Both the position numbers and the translations under genes were made by a program. The notes beneath the pieces were generated by a model, which did not search any database, was not told the origin of the DNA, and saw nothing but the letters and a program-made list of their open reading frames with translations. DNA of 17,482 nt, taken from assembly GCA_035547155.1 (NCBI GenBank), contig DASZVJ010000155.1, positions 1-17,482 on the forward strand. Direction: 5' to 3'. Positions 6,893 to 14,497 of the stretch are shown in pieces (the first letter of the stretch is position 1; each line of letters opens with the position of its first letter). The stretch is from CAZNMF01 sp035547155 (GTDB lineage Bacteria > Acidobacteriota > Vicinamibacteria > Vicinamibacterales > SCN-69-37).

Positions 6893-6948
6893 CATCGGGT
6901 CATCTGGCTATCGGGTCATCTGGTCATCGGATCATCTGGCCATCGGAA
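6893..6948. repeat. 8-bp tandem array between convergent genes
   Basis: Seven octamers in perfect register start on the first base after the lytic transglycosylase stop. They are CATCGGGT, CATCTGGC, TATCGGGT, CATCTGGT, CATCGGAT, CATCTGGC and CATCGGAA. CATCGG and CATCTGG types alternate strictly, giving a 16-bp super-period. The array ends 10 nt before the end of the convergent cupin gene, so it occupies essentially the whole gap where a bidirectional terminator would be expected. Confidence 0.9.
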
Positions 6949-6958
6949 TGGCAGATCG

Positions 6959-7321
6959 CTACGCGTCGCGATTGACCGTCTCCATCGAAAACGCCGGAAG
7001 ACAGACCGCCACGTACTCCGCGCCGCCGGGATTGGGGCTGCTGTAGCGCACCCACTCTCCGGGATGCGAGACGATGGCCTGGCCGGCGTGCACGTCGATC
7101 GTGCCGCCTTCGTGCTCGACGCGCAGCATGCCGCGCAGCACCACCGTGATCTCTTCGAACGCTGGACGCTGCCCGGGCTCGACCCAGCCGTCGGGCGAGA
7201 CCATGCGCGCCACGCTGACGGTCGCATGGCCGGAGTTCACACGGCCGGCGTACTCTTCGATGCGCTTCGGCTTGTTGCCGGCAGCGGCGATGACGGTTGG
7301 GGCGGAGATCAACGTGGGCAT
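6959..7321 (-). CDS. Small cupin-domain protein
   Basis: This 120-residue protein is a single cupin barrel. Motif 1 lies in the region RPAFEEITVVLRGMLRVE (53-70), and motif 2 in HAGQAIVSHPGEWVRYSS (78-95). The positions where metal-binding cupins have His-x-His and a later His hold Phe-Glu-Glu and Arg here, so a classical metal site is doubtful and it may be a ligand-binding or structural cupin. The ATG at 7321 was chosen because AGGA lies about 10 nt upstream and the family fold begins soon after; in-frame TTG and GTG codons sit 3-2 codons earlier. It begins 11 nt after the end of the small membrane protein gene, so the two are probably one operon. The substrate is unknown. Confidence 0.82.
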   Translation of the reverse strand: MPTLISAPTVIAAAGNKPKRIEEYAGRVNSGHATVSVARMVSPDGWVEPGQRPAFEEITVVLRGMLRVEHEGGTIDVHAGQAIVSHPGEWVRYSSPNPGGAEYVAVCLPAFSMETVNRDA

Positions 7322-7332
7322 GGACACCAATC

Positions 7333-7695
7333 CTACCGAGAATGCGATAGCCGCCGCAGCACGAGCAGCACGACGGCGGCATAAAGCCAGTACGCGACGA
7401 TGACGGGGCCGCGCGTGCCTGGCGGCAGGCTGCTGGGCGCGAGATGCGCGCCGATCTCGAGCGTCAACACGACGGCCGATGAGACGATCGCCACGCGCGC
7501 GAACAACGGCCCCGGCGGCATCGCGCGCCAGAGCGTCCACGCCGCCGTGCCCTGCAGTACCGTCACGACGGCGCGCAGCGCGGCCATCAGCCAGACCGTT
7601 GCGTCATAGGCCGCGGCGATCTCGACGAATCGCGCCAGCCCTTGGAGACCGAGAAGCGCCTCGAATCCGAGCACGAGCGCGAGAGTCTTCCGCAC
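7333..7695 (-). CDS. Small four-helix membrane protein of unknown function
   Basis: I do not recognise this family. With the GTG start at 7695 the protein has 120 residues and four hydrophobic segments, at about 4-22, 33-52, 66-84 and 98-114, ending in a basic tail (LRRLSHSR). A longer reading up to 7854 would overlap the divergent protease gene and add an Arg-rich, non-conserved-looking extension, so the GTG is preferred although no Shine-Dalgarno precedes it. It is the first gene of a probable two-gene unit with the cupin 11 nt downstream. It may be an integral membrane partner or simply a neighbour of the cupin. Confidence 0.7.
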   Translation of the reverse strand: MRKTLALVLGFEALLGLQGLARFVEIAAAYDATVWLMAALRAVVTVLQGTAAWTLWRAMPPGPLFARVAIVSSAVVLTLEIGAHLAPSSLPPGTRGPVIVAYWLYAAVVLLVLRRLSHSR

Positions 7696-7739
7696 CGGTC
7701 GATGATACGAGCTTGACCGGAGCGGCGCGGGCGACGACA

Positions 7740-7756
7740 CTCGGAGGTGCCCCGAG
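7740..7756. other. Short inverted repeat in the divergent intergenic region
   Basis: CTCGG and CCGAG flank a 7-nt loop between the divergent membrane-protein and protease genes. The 112-bp region must hold both promoters, but I see no convincing -35/-10 pair on either strand. The palindrome could be an operator shared by both genes; it is short and may be chance in GC-rich DNA. Confidence 0.2.
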
Positions 7757-7807
7757 CCAGCGCCAGACATCGCGTCCCCTGAGCCTCGTGTCCACGGAGC
7801 CCATGTC

Positions 7808-10645
7808 ATGTCCGTCCGCCGCCCTCTCTCGCTGATCGTCCTGCTCCTCGCCATTGCGGGATCCGGCCTCGTGCTGTCCGCGCGCCAGACGCCCGGTCAA
7901 CCGCCATCGACGGCGCCGCTGTCTGACAGGATCCCGAACGACCCGGCGATTCGCACGGGCCGCCTCGCGAACGGGCTCACCTACTACGTGAAGCACAACG
8001 CCAAGCCGGCCGATCGCGCCGAGCTGCGTCTCGTCGTCAACGCCGGCTCGATCCTCGAAGACGAGGACCAGCGAGGGCTCGCGCATTTCGTCGAGCACAT
8101 GGCGTTCAACGGCACGAAGCATTTCCCGAAGCTCGACATCGTCTCGTTCATCGAATCGATCGGCATGCGCTTCGGCGCGGACCTCAACGCGTCGACGAGC
8201 TTCGACGAGACGATCTACATGCTGCAGGTGCCGACGGACAAATCCGACGTGCTCGATCGCGCGATGCTCGTCCTCGAGGACTGGGCGCACAACGTGACGT
8301 TCGATCCGAAGGAAGTCGAAAAGGAGCGCGGCGTCATCATGGAGGAGTGGCGCCTGCGCCGCGGTGCGGGCGCGCGCCTGCAGGACAAACAGCTTCCGGT
8401 GCTGCTCGCGGACTCGCGCTACGCGGTTCGCGTGCCGATCGGCACGACGGACGTCATCCAGCACGCCAAGCGCGATCGCCTGGTCTCGTTCTACAAGGAT
8501 TGGTATCGGCCGGATCTGATGGCGGTCATCGCGGTCGGCGACTTCGACGCCGCGGCCATGGAATCCCGCATCCGCGCGCACTTCGCGCCGATTCCGGCGG
8601 TGCGCAACGCGAAGCCGAGACCCGCGTACAACGTCCCCGCGCGGACGTCGCCCGCGACAGTCATCGCGAGTGATCCCGAGCTGCCGCTCACGCAGGTGGG
8701 TGTCTACAACCTGCTGCCCACGCGCGATCAGTCGACGATTCGCGACTACCGGCGCCAGATCGTGGAAGGGCTGTTCGCCAGCATGCTGTCGGCGCGGTTC
8801 TCGGAGATCGCGCAGAAGCCTGACGCGCCGTTCCTCGGCGCGAGCGCCGGCCGCGGATCAATCGTGCGCACGGCGGAGGCCTCAGTCCTGAACGCCGCCG
8901 TCAAGGACAACGGCGTCGACCGCGGGTTGGAAGCGCTGTTCGTCGAAGCCGATCGCGTCGCGAAGTTCGGCTTCACCGCCACCGAGCTCGATCGGCAGAA
9001 GACCGCGATGGCGCGCAGCCTCGAGCGAGCGGTGACCGAAAAGGACAACCAGGAGTCGGCAAACCTTGCGGCCGAGTACGGCCGCAACTTCCTCGAAGGT
9101 GAGCCGATCCCCGGCATCGTCTACGAAAACGAGCTGTACAAGCGATTTCTGCCGGAGATCACGCTCGACGAGCTGAACGCGCTCGCGCGTACGTGGTCGC
9201 CGGATCAGAGCCGCGTCGTCATGGTGTCCGCGCCGGAAAAGCCTGGCGTGACGCTGCCGACCGACGCGCAACTGCAGGCGACCATCGCCGGCGCCGCCGG
9301 CAAGGCCACAACCGCCTATGCCGACACCGCGACCGCCTCGCCGCTCGTCGCAACGCCTCCGACGCCCGGCACGATCGCCAAGACCACCACGCACGACGCG
9401 AGCGGGATCACCGAATGGACGCTGTCCAACGGCGTCACGGTCGTCCTGAAGCCGACGACGTTCAAGCAGGACGAGATCGTCTTCCGCGCCTTCCGCTACG
9501 GTGGATCGTCGCTCGCGAGCGACGCGGACTTCGTTCCGGCGAGCACGGCCGCGCAGGTCGTGGCCAACGGCGGCCTCGGCTCGATGAACATCATCGATCT
9601 GCGCAAGGCGTTGACGGGCGTGATCGCATCGGCGTCGCCATCGATCTCGCCGTATGAGGAAGGGCTGTCCGGCGGCGGATCGCCGAAGGATCTCGAGACG
9701 CTGTTCCAGCTGATCTACGCACGTCTCACGGAGCCGCGCGCCGATCCGGAGATCTTCAACGTCATGCGCGAGCAGACGAAGGCCGCGCTCGCCAATCAGG
9801 ACGCGCAGCCGGAGTTCGCGTTCAGCAAAGCGCTGACGTCGGCGCTCTACGGCGATCATCCGCGCATGCAGCCGATGACGCCTGCGCTGGTCGATCGCAT
9901 GAATCTCGACGCGTCCATGGCGTTCTACAAGGCGCGCTTCGCCGACGCGAGCGGATTCACGTTCGTCTTCGTCGGCAGCTTCACTCCGGAGACGATCCGT
10001 CCGCTCGTCGAGCGATATCTGGCGAGCCTGCCGTCGACCAACAGCCGTGAGACGTGGAAAGACGTCGGCATCGAGACGGCGCAGGGCACGGTCGAGCGGC
10101 GCGTGACGAAAGGCATCGAGCCCAAGAGCCAGACGCGCATCGTGTTCAGCGGCCCGTTCGAGTACGACCAGCCGCATCGCACCGCGATCCGCGCGATGGC
10201 GCAGATCCTGGAAGGACGGCTGCGGAACGCGCTGCGCGAGGATCTCGGCGGCACGTACAGCGTCGGCGCATCGCCGTCGTACTCGAAGATCCCGCATCCG
10301 GAATACATGCTGTCGATCGCGTTCGGCAGCGATCCTGCGCGCGCCGACGCCCTCTCGGCGCGCGTGTTCGACGAGATCGCGAAGCTCAAGGCCGAAGGTC
10401 CGAGCGTCAAAGACCTGAACGACACGAAGGAGACGCTGGTGCGAGACTTCGAAGCCGGCAGCAAGCAGAACGGCTATCTGCTCACGCAGATCGTCGGGCG
10501 GTATGAGACGGGTGAGGATGTCGACTCGTTCTTCCAGATCGCCGACACGTACCGCGCGTTGACCGCCGCGGACATCCAGAACGCGGCGAAGGAATATCTG
10601 AACACGCAGCGCTACGTGAAAGTGGTGCTGGTACCGGAGAAATAG
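7808..10645 (+). CDS. M16 zinc metallopeptidase, PqqL-like, two-domain
   Basis: This 945-residue exported protease has duplicated M16 (insulinase/pitrilysin) halves. A signal sequence or anchor covers about residues 1-25. The active half starts at RLANGLTYYVKHN (52-64) and carries the inverted zinc motif HFVEH (H93, E96, H97), with the likely third ligand E173 in KERGVIMEEW, 76 residues on from H97 as in pitrilysins. The second half begins near WTLSNGVTVVLKP (about 538) and has FRYGGSSLA but no HxxEH, so it is the non-catalytic clam-shell half. Both length and the AELRLVVNAGS/DQRGLAHFVEHMAFNGT block resemble PqqL-type proteases of about 930 residues. Its role would be degradation of peptides in the periplasm. 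The ATG has GGAG 9 nt upstream. No pqq genes are present. Confidence 0.95.
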   Translation: MSVRRPLSLIVLLLAIAGSGLVLSARQTPGQPPSTAPLSDRIPNDPAIRTGRLANGLTYYVKHNAKPADRAELRLVVNAGSILEDEDQRGLAHFVEHMAFNGTKHFPKLDIVSFIESIGMRFGADLNASTSFDETIYMLQVPTDKSDVLDRAMLVLEDWAHNVTFDPKEVEKERGVIMEEWRLRRGAGARLQDKQLPVLLADSRYAVRVPIGTTDVIQHAKRDRLVSFYKDWYRPDLMAVIAVGDFDAAAMESRIRAHFAPIPAVRNAKPRPAYNVPARTSPATVIASDPELPLTQVGVYNLLPTRDQSTIRDYRRQIVEGLFASMLSARFSEIAQKPDAPFLGASAGRGSIVRTAEASVLNAAVKDNGVDRGLEALFVEADRVAKFGFTATELDRQKTAMARSLERAVTEKDNQESANLAAEYGRNFLEGEPIPGIVYENELYKRFLPEITLDELNALARTWSPDQSRVVMVSAPEKPGVTLPTDAQLQATIAGAAGKATTAYADTATASPLVATPPTPGTIAKTTTHDASGITEWTLSNGVTVVLKPTTFKQDEIVFRAFRYGGSSLASDADFVPASTAAQVVANGGLGSMNIIDLRKALTGVIASASPSISPYEEGLSGGGSPKDLETLFQLIYARLTEPRADPEIFNVMREQTKAALANQDAQPEFAFSKALTSALYGDHPRMQPMTPALVDRMNLDASMAFYKARFADASGFTFVFVGSFTPETIRPLVERYLASLPSTNSRETWKDVGIETAQGTVERRVTKGIEPKSQTRIVFSGPFEYDQPHRTAIRAMAQILEGRLRNALREDLGGTYSVGASPSYSKIPHPEYMLSIAFGSDPARADALSARVFDEIAKLKAEGPSVKDLNDTKETLVRDFEAGSKQNGYLLTQIVGRYETGEDVDSFFQIADTYRALTAADIQNAAKEYLNTQRYVKVVLVPEK

Positions 10646-10648
10646 ATA

Positions 10649-10676
10649 GACGGTCGGCGGACATCGTCGCTGCGGG
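10649..10676. terminator. Hairpin between convergent genes, possible bidirectional terminator
   Basis: GACGGTC (about 10649-10655) and GGCCGTC (about 10674-10681) can pair over 7 bp with one G-T, enclosing a GC-rich loop that can itself pair weakly. It lies in the 37-bp gap between the protease stop and the decarboxylase stop on the other strand, where termination is expected for both. There is no T-run, and the flanking GTAGGGACGGCC on the minus strand looks like a dispersed GC-rich repeat rather than a standard terminator. Confidence 0.35.
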
Positions 10677-10682
10677 CCGTCC

Positions 10683-12428
10683 CTACATACCGTTTTCCAT
10701 CACCTCGTCCCGTGCGGCGAGGACGCAGTCGAGCACGTGACGCATGATCTTCGGGTGAATGTGCACGTTCATCGGGAAGATCTTCAGCGCGAACACGACG
10801 GCGTCGGGATCGGATGCGTCGCGGTTGTATTCCGTCACGCGAAAGCCCGTGCTGAAGCTCATGTACGGCGTGTGCAGGCCGTCGATCCGCTTGCCGGCGC
10901 GGAACCAGTCCCACAGCGTGTCGCCGATCGCGCGCGTCAGGTGATTGTGACGAATCAGCTCGTCGCGCGCTGACGGATCGGTCAGCTCGCGCTCGAGCTG
11001 CGCATTGCCGTTGACGCCGCGCGGATACGCGCGCAGCAGCGTGCACAACCCGTAGTCCTCGGGATTCGCGCAGACGAGATTCTCCGCGCGATCGAGGATG
11101 TGTCGCAGATACAGCCGCGTCTCGAGGATGCCGCCAAGGATCGCCTGAAAGCCCTCGACGCCGAGATACTTCAGCGTTGCCCAGCCCGCGAGCGATCCGG
11201 TTGCGGGCCGCGAGACCTCGAGCGTGTAGTCGAGCGGGTTGTAGGGCGAGCGCGGCTGGAGATACGGCGATTCCGGCCGCCGCAGCAGAGACTCGAACTC
11301 GTCGGCGTCACGATAGACGAACGCGCTGCTCCCGTACGGCGCCCAACCGACTTTATGAAAGTCGACGCCGACGGCATCGGCGTGCTGAATCATCGACGCC
11401 GCCGCTCCGACTTTCTTCAGATACGGCAGCGCCGCGTCCGAGAATCCCAGCGGATTGCCGTCGAAGTCGTAGTCCTTGAACAACGTCCACGACCATCCGA
11501 CGACGGCGTCACAGTAGAGGAGCGCGCGGCCGAAGCCATCGGGATTCGGATAGCGCTCGAGCAGCGCACGCACCTCGTCCGCCGGATCGAACGCGTTCGC
11601 GTCCGTCGTGCCCATCGTGCAGACGACGGCCGCGACCGGCACGCGCGCGGCGGACAGCTCGCGCAGCACCGATTCGAGGTGCGACACGTCCATCGCATTC
11701 GTGTCCACGTCGGTACGGATGCGAATGATGTTGTCCATGCCGAGCCCGGTCCAGTCCGTGCTGTTCTGCATGGTGTAGTGCGCCTGCTGCGAGCAGATGA
11801 CCTTCGCGTCGGTCCGTACGCCCGTCTGGCGCGATCGCGGCAGCACGCGGGTCAGCGCGTACTTGATCGCGTACGTCCAACAGCCAGAGCCGCCGTACGT
11901 GTAGATGCAGCCGGCGGACACCGGATCCCAGCCGAACGCGCCGGCGAGCATCGACGCGCTCTCGAGCTCGGCGCGATGGACGTTCCACGCGTACTCGCCT
12001 TCGAGGATGTTGAGCGAGTACACCTGCGCCAGCATCGACGCGATGATCGCCACCGTGTTCGGCTGCGGCACCACGTTGCACATGGTCAGCGGATGCCCCC
12101 AGTTCGGCGCGCCTTCGAAGAGGCGGACGACGTCATCGACGACGTCGGAGGGCGACGACATGTGCAGCGGAATCGACGCGCGCTTCACGGCGTCGAAGTC
12201 GATGGTCAGCGAGGGATCGCGGCCGAGAAACGCGGGGCCGAGCGGCTCCGGCCGCAGATCGTCGATGCGCGCGACCGCATCGGCGATCGCGACGGCCAGC
12301 GGGTCGTGCTCCGATCGATACGGCGACGGAAACGCCGACAGCATGTTCGCGCGATATCGCGCCCATCGCGGGGCATCGTCGGATAGACGGCCGTTGTCGG
12401 TGAAGTGGCGATCGAAATCCTGATTCAT
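10683..12428 (-). CDS. PLP-dependent group II amino-acid decarboxylase family protein
   Basis: This 581-residue protein belongs to the glutamate/aromatic/diaminobutyrate decarboxylase family, which removes the carboxyl group of an amino acid with pyridoxal phosphate. The Schiff-base lysine is K359 in GVDFHKVGWAPYG. H217 in QQAHYTM is the expected ring-stacking His, D307 in YCDAVVGW is the PLP-nitrogen Asp, and TYGGSGCWTYAIKYA is the substrate/phosphate region. It is longer than E. coli GadB (about 466 residues), with an extended N-terminus, so it is not GadA/B. The substrate is not readable. The ATG at 12428 overlaps the TGA of the upstream acetyltransferase by 4 nt, and the reading before it has no family-like sequence. 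It is the last gene of the transporter-acetyltransferase-decarboxylase unit, converging with the protease gene. Confidence 0.88.
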   Translation of the reverse strand: MNQDFDRHFTDNGRLSDDAPRWARYRANMLSAFPSPYRSEHDPLAVAIADAVARIDDLRPEPLGPAFLGRDPSLTIDFDAVKRASIPLHMSSPSDVVDDVVRLFEGAPNWGHPLTMCNVVPQPNTVAIIASMLAQVYSLNILEGEYAWNVHRAELESASMLAGAFGWDPVSAGCIYTYGGSGCWTYAIKYALTRVLPRSRQTGVRTDAKVICSQQAHYTMQNSTDWTGLGMDNIIRIRTDVDTNAMDVSHLESVLRELSAARVPVAAVVCTMGTTDANAFDPADEVRALLERYPNPDGFGRALLYCDAVVGWSWTLFKDYDFDGNPLGFSDAALPYLKKVGAAASMIQHADAVGVDFHKVGWAPYGSSAFVYRDADEFESLLRRPESPYLQPRSPYNPLDYTLEVSRPATGSLAGWATLKYLGVEGFQAILGGILETRLYLRHILDRAENLVCANPEDYGLCTLLRAYPRGVNGNAQLERELTDPSARDELIRHNHLTRAIGDTLWDWFRAGKRIDGLHTPYMSFSTGFRVTEYNRDASDPDAVVFALKIFPMNVHIHPKIMRHVLDCVLAARDEVMENGM

Positions 12429-12916
12429 CCCTGCTCCGCCAACTGACGCAGGTCGTCGCCGGTGAGACGAAACAGCGTCCAGTCGTCCATCGAGCGCGCG
12501 GAGACGGCGCGGTAGACGTGAATGGCGGTCTGGTTCCAGTCGAGCACGGCCCACTCCATGCGGCCGCAGTTGCGCGCGACGGCGATGGCGGCGACGTGCG
12601 CGAGCAGCTTGCGGCCGATGCCGCGACGGCGGTACTCGGGCAGGACGAAGAGATCTTCGAGGTACAGCCCCGGCCGTCCGACGAACGTCGAGTAGTTGTG
12701 GAAGAACACGGCAAAGCCGACGGGCGTACCGCCGATGCGTGCGAGCACCACTTCGGCCGCCGGCCGCGTACCGAACAGCGTCACGCGCAGTCCGTCTTCG
12801 GTCGCCTGAACCTCGTGTGCCAGGTGCTCGTATTCCGCCAGCGCCTTGATCAGCTGAAGGACGATCGGCACGTCATCGACGGAGGCCGGCGTAATTTCGA
12901 CGAGCTCGTCAGTCAT
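12425..12916 (-). CDS. SSAT-like GNAT acetyltransferase (polyamine/thialysine type)
   Basis: This 163-residue enzyme is close in layout to spermidine/spermine and thialysine N-acetyltransferases, which acetylate small primary amines. It shows GFAVFFHNYSTFVGRPGLYLEDLFV (68-91) and the acetyl-CoA loop EYRRRGIGRKLL (94-105). A CGRMEWAVLDWN strand (117-128) follows, then Y135, which matches the general-acid Tyr, and MDDWTLFRL at the end. GGAGGG lies just before the ATG at 12916, so the start is firm. Its stop overlaps the decarboxylase start (ATGA) and it begins 24 nt after the transporter stop. The neighbourhood suggests it acetylates the amine formed by the coupled decarboxylase; that link is inference. 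Confidence 0.9.
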   Translation of the reverse strand: MTDELVEITPASVDDVPIVLQLIKALAEYEHLAHEVQATEDGLRVTLFGTRPAAEVVLARIGGTPVGFAVFFHNYSTFVGRPGLYLEDLFVLPEYRRRGIGRKLLAHVAAIAVARNCGRMEWAVLDWNQTAIHVYRAVSARSMDDWTLFRLTGDDLRQLAEQG

Positions 12917-12940
12917 CCATCCCTCCGTGACGCGCGGCGC

Positions 12941-14440
12941 TCACGCCGATCGGTCGACGTCCCCGGTCGCGCTTCGATCGACCTCTCGCCAGATCAGATG
13001 CGCGTGCGTTTCTTTCAGCAGCAGCGAGCCGACGACGAACGTCGCGGCCGCGACGACGATCGGATAGTACAACCCCGCGTAGATGTTTCCAGTCTCCGCA
13101 ACGATCGACAAGCCGATCAGCGGCAGCAGGCCGCCGAAGACGCCGTTGCCGATGTGGTACGGCAGCGACAGCGCCGTGTAGCGGATCTTCGCGGGAAATG
13201 CCTCGACGAGGTACGCGGCAATCGGTCCGTAGACCATCGTGACGAACACGACCTGCAGGAACACGAGCGCGATGAGCGTCCACGCCGACGCACTCGACAG
13301 CAGATCGCCGATGCCCGTGTACGGCAGCACCTCGGCCGCCGGCTTCAGCACGCCGTCCACCATCGTCTGTGGCGTCAGGCTGATGGCGCCGGTCACCGCG
13401 TTGCGCTGCGAGATCGCCGTGACGACGGCCGATCCGGCCGCGTGCTGCATCGCGTGGTAGATCGGGATGTACGACACCGCGGCGAGCAGCAGTCCCGTCA
13501 TCATGATCCACTTGCGGCCGATGCGATCGGACAACGCGCCGAACATGACGAACAGCGGCATCCCGGCCAGCAGCGCGATCGCGATGATGTAGTTGGCCGA
13601 CGTGCCGTTGACCTTGAGAATCGTCTGCAGATAGAAGAGCGCGTAGAACTGGCCCGTGTACCAGACGACGCCCTGCCCCGCCGTCGCGCCGAACAGCGAG
13701 ATCAGCACGCGCTTGAGGTTGTCCCAATGCGTGAACGCTTCTTTGAGCGGACGCGCCGACGTCAGGCCCGTCGACTTGATGTGACTGAAGATCGGCGACT
13801 CCTTCATCCGGATGCGGATGTAGAACGAAATCGCGACGAGCCCGATGGAGATCAGGAACGGCACGCGCCAGCCCCACGCGCGAAACGCCTCGACGCTCAT
13901 CGCGTTCTGCACGACGAGAATCACCGCCAGCGACACGAACAGCCCGAGCGTCGCCGTGATCTGGATGAAGCTCGTGTAGAAACCGCGGCGGCCGTCGGGC
14001 ACGTGCTCGGCGACGTAGACGGCCGCGCCGCCGTACTCACCGCCGAGCGCGAGTCCCTGCAGAATGCGGATGAGGAGCAGCGCGATCGGCGCGGCGAGCC
14101 CGATCGTCGCGTACGTCGGGAGCAGACCGACCAACGCCGTCGCGCCGCCCATGATGAGCAGCGTGACCAGGAACGCGTACTTCCGGCCGACGAGATCGCC
14201 GATGCGGCCGAAGAACAGCGCGCCGAACGGCCTGACGACGAAGCCGACCGCGAAGGTCGACAGATAGGCGATCAGCGCGAGCGTGTCGTTGCCCTTCGGG
14301 TAGAAGAGCGGCGAGATCACCGTCGCCAGACTGCCGAAGATGTAGAAGTCGTACCACTCGATCATCGTGCCGACGGCGGATGCGGCGATGACCTGCCAGA
14401 TCCGCGTGCCGGACGTGGGAACGGGCGACGGATGGGCCAT
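12941..14440 (-). CDS. MHS-family MFS transporter (metabolite:H+ symporter)
   Basis: This is a 499-residue inner-membrane protein with about 12 helices. Characteristic metabolite:H+ symporter signs are GTMIEWYDFYIFG (24-36), RPFGALFFGRIGDLVGRKYAF with the MFS loop motif at 78-87, EYGGAAVYVAEH (135-146), and GWRVPFLIS (190-198). A second loop motif, GALSDRIGRK, is at 301-310. A long non-hydrophobic loop of about 55 residues (333-388) lies between two C-terminal helices, unlike ProP or KgtP. The family imports organic acids, betaine or shikimate with protons; the substrate here is unknown. It is the first gene of a three-gene unit with the acetyltransferase and decarboxylase. The ATG has no Shine-Dalgarno, but a TAAGAT box and an 18-bp palindrome lie directly upstream. 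Confidence 0.9.
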   Translation of the reverse strand: MAHPSPVPTSGTRIWQVIAASAVGTMIEWYDFYIFGSLATVISPLFYPKGNDTLALIAYLSTFAVGFVVRPFGALFFGRIGDLVGRKYAFLVTLLIMGGATALVGLLPTYATIGLAAPIALLLIRILQGLALGGEYGGAAVYVAEHVPDGRRGFYTSFIQITATLGLFVSLAVILVVQNAMSVEAFRAWGWRVPFLISIGLVAISFYIRIRMKESPIFSHIKSTGLTSARPLKEAFTHWDNLKRVLISLFGATAGQGVVWYTGQFYALFYLQTILKVNGTSANYIIAIALLAGMPLFVMFGALSDRIGRKWIMMTGLLLAAVSYIPIYHAMQHAAGSAVVTAISQRNAVTGAISLTPQTMVDGVLKPAAEVLPYTGIGDLLSSASAWTLIALVFLQVVFVTMVYGPIAAYLVEAFPAKIRYTALSLPYHIGNGVFGGLLPLIGLSIVAETGNIYAGLYYPIVVAAATFVVGSLLLKETHAHLIWREVDRSATGDVDRSA

Positions 14441-14450
14441 TGGGAGGCCT

Positions 14451-14456
14451 ATCTTA
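14451..14456 (-). promoter_or_regulatory. Possible -10 box of the transporter operon
   Basis: On the minus strand TAAGAT lies 10 nt before the ATG at 14440. If used, the leader would be only a few nucleotides, in keeping with the absence of a Shine-Dalgarno. The region where a -35 should lie is largely the palindrome at 14457-14474. A single motif, so low confidence. Confidence 0.3.
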
Positions 14457-14474
14457 CACGTGCGCCCGCACGTG
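14457..14474. promoter_or_regulatory. 18-bp perfect-arm palindrome, likely operator or hairpin
   Basis: CACGTGC and GCACGTG form perfect 7-bp arms around GCCC. On the minus strand it directly abuts the TAAGAT box of the transporter, so a protein bound here would block or activate that promoter. It also lies 23 nt after the DoxX stop and could act as a hairpin after that gene, but no T-run follows. An operator for a dimeric repressor is the favoured reading. Confidence 0.5.
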
Positions 14475-14497
14475 CTGGCGACGATGATGCATGCGCG

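Noticed and set aside
5801..6948. CRISPR array
   Set aside because: Units are 8 bp, directly adjacent, drift in sequence and have no spacers; no cas genes are in the window.
7696..7854. Extended N-terminus for the four-helix membrane protein
   Set aside because: It would overlap the protease start and adds Arg/Ser-rich sequence with no structure; the GTG at 7695 fits the first helix better.
11100..12386. Plus-strand open frame opposite the decarboxylase
   Set aside because: Antisense shadow, compositionally biased, no signature.
14457..14474. Intrinsic terminator of the DoxX gene
   Set aside because: Good stem but no T-run on the minus strand, and it abuts the next gene's promoter-like box; operator is favoured.
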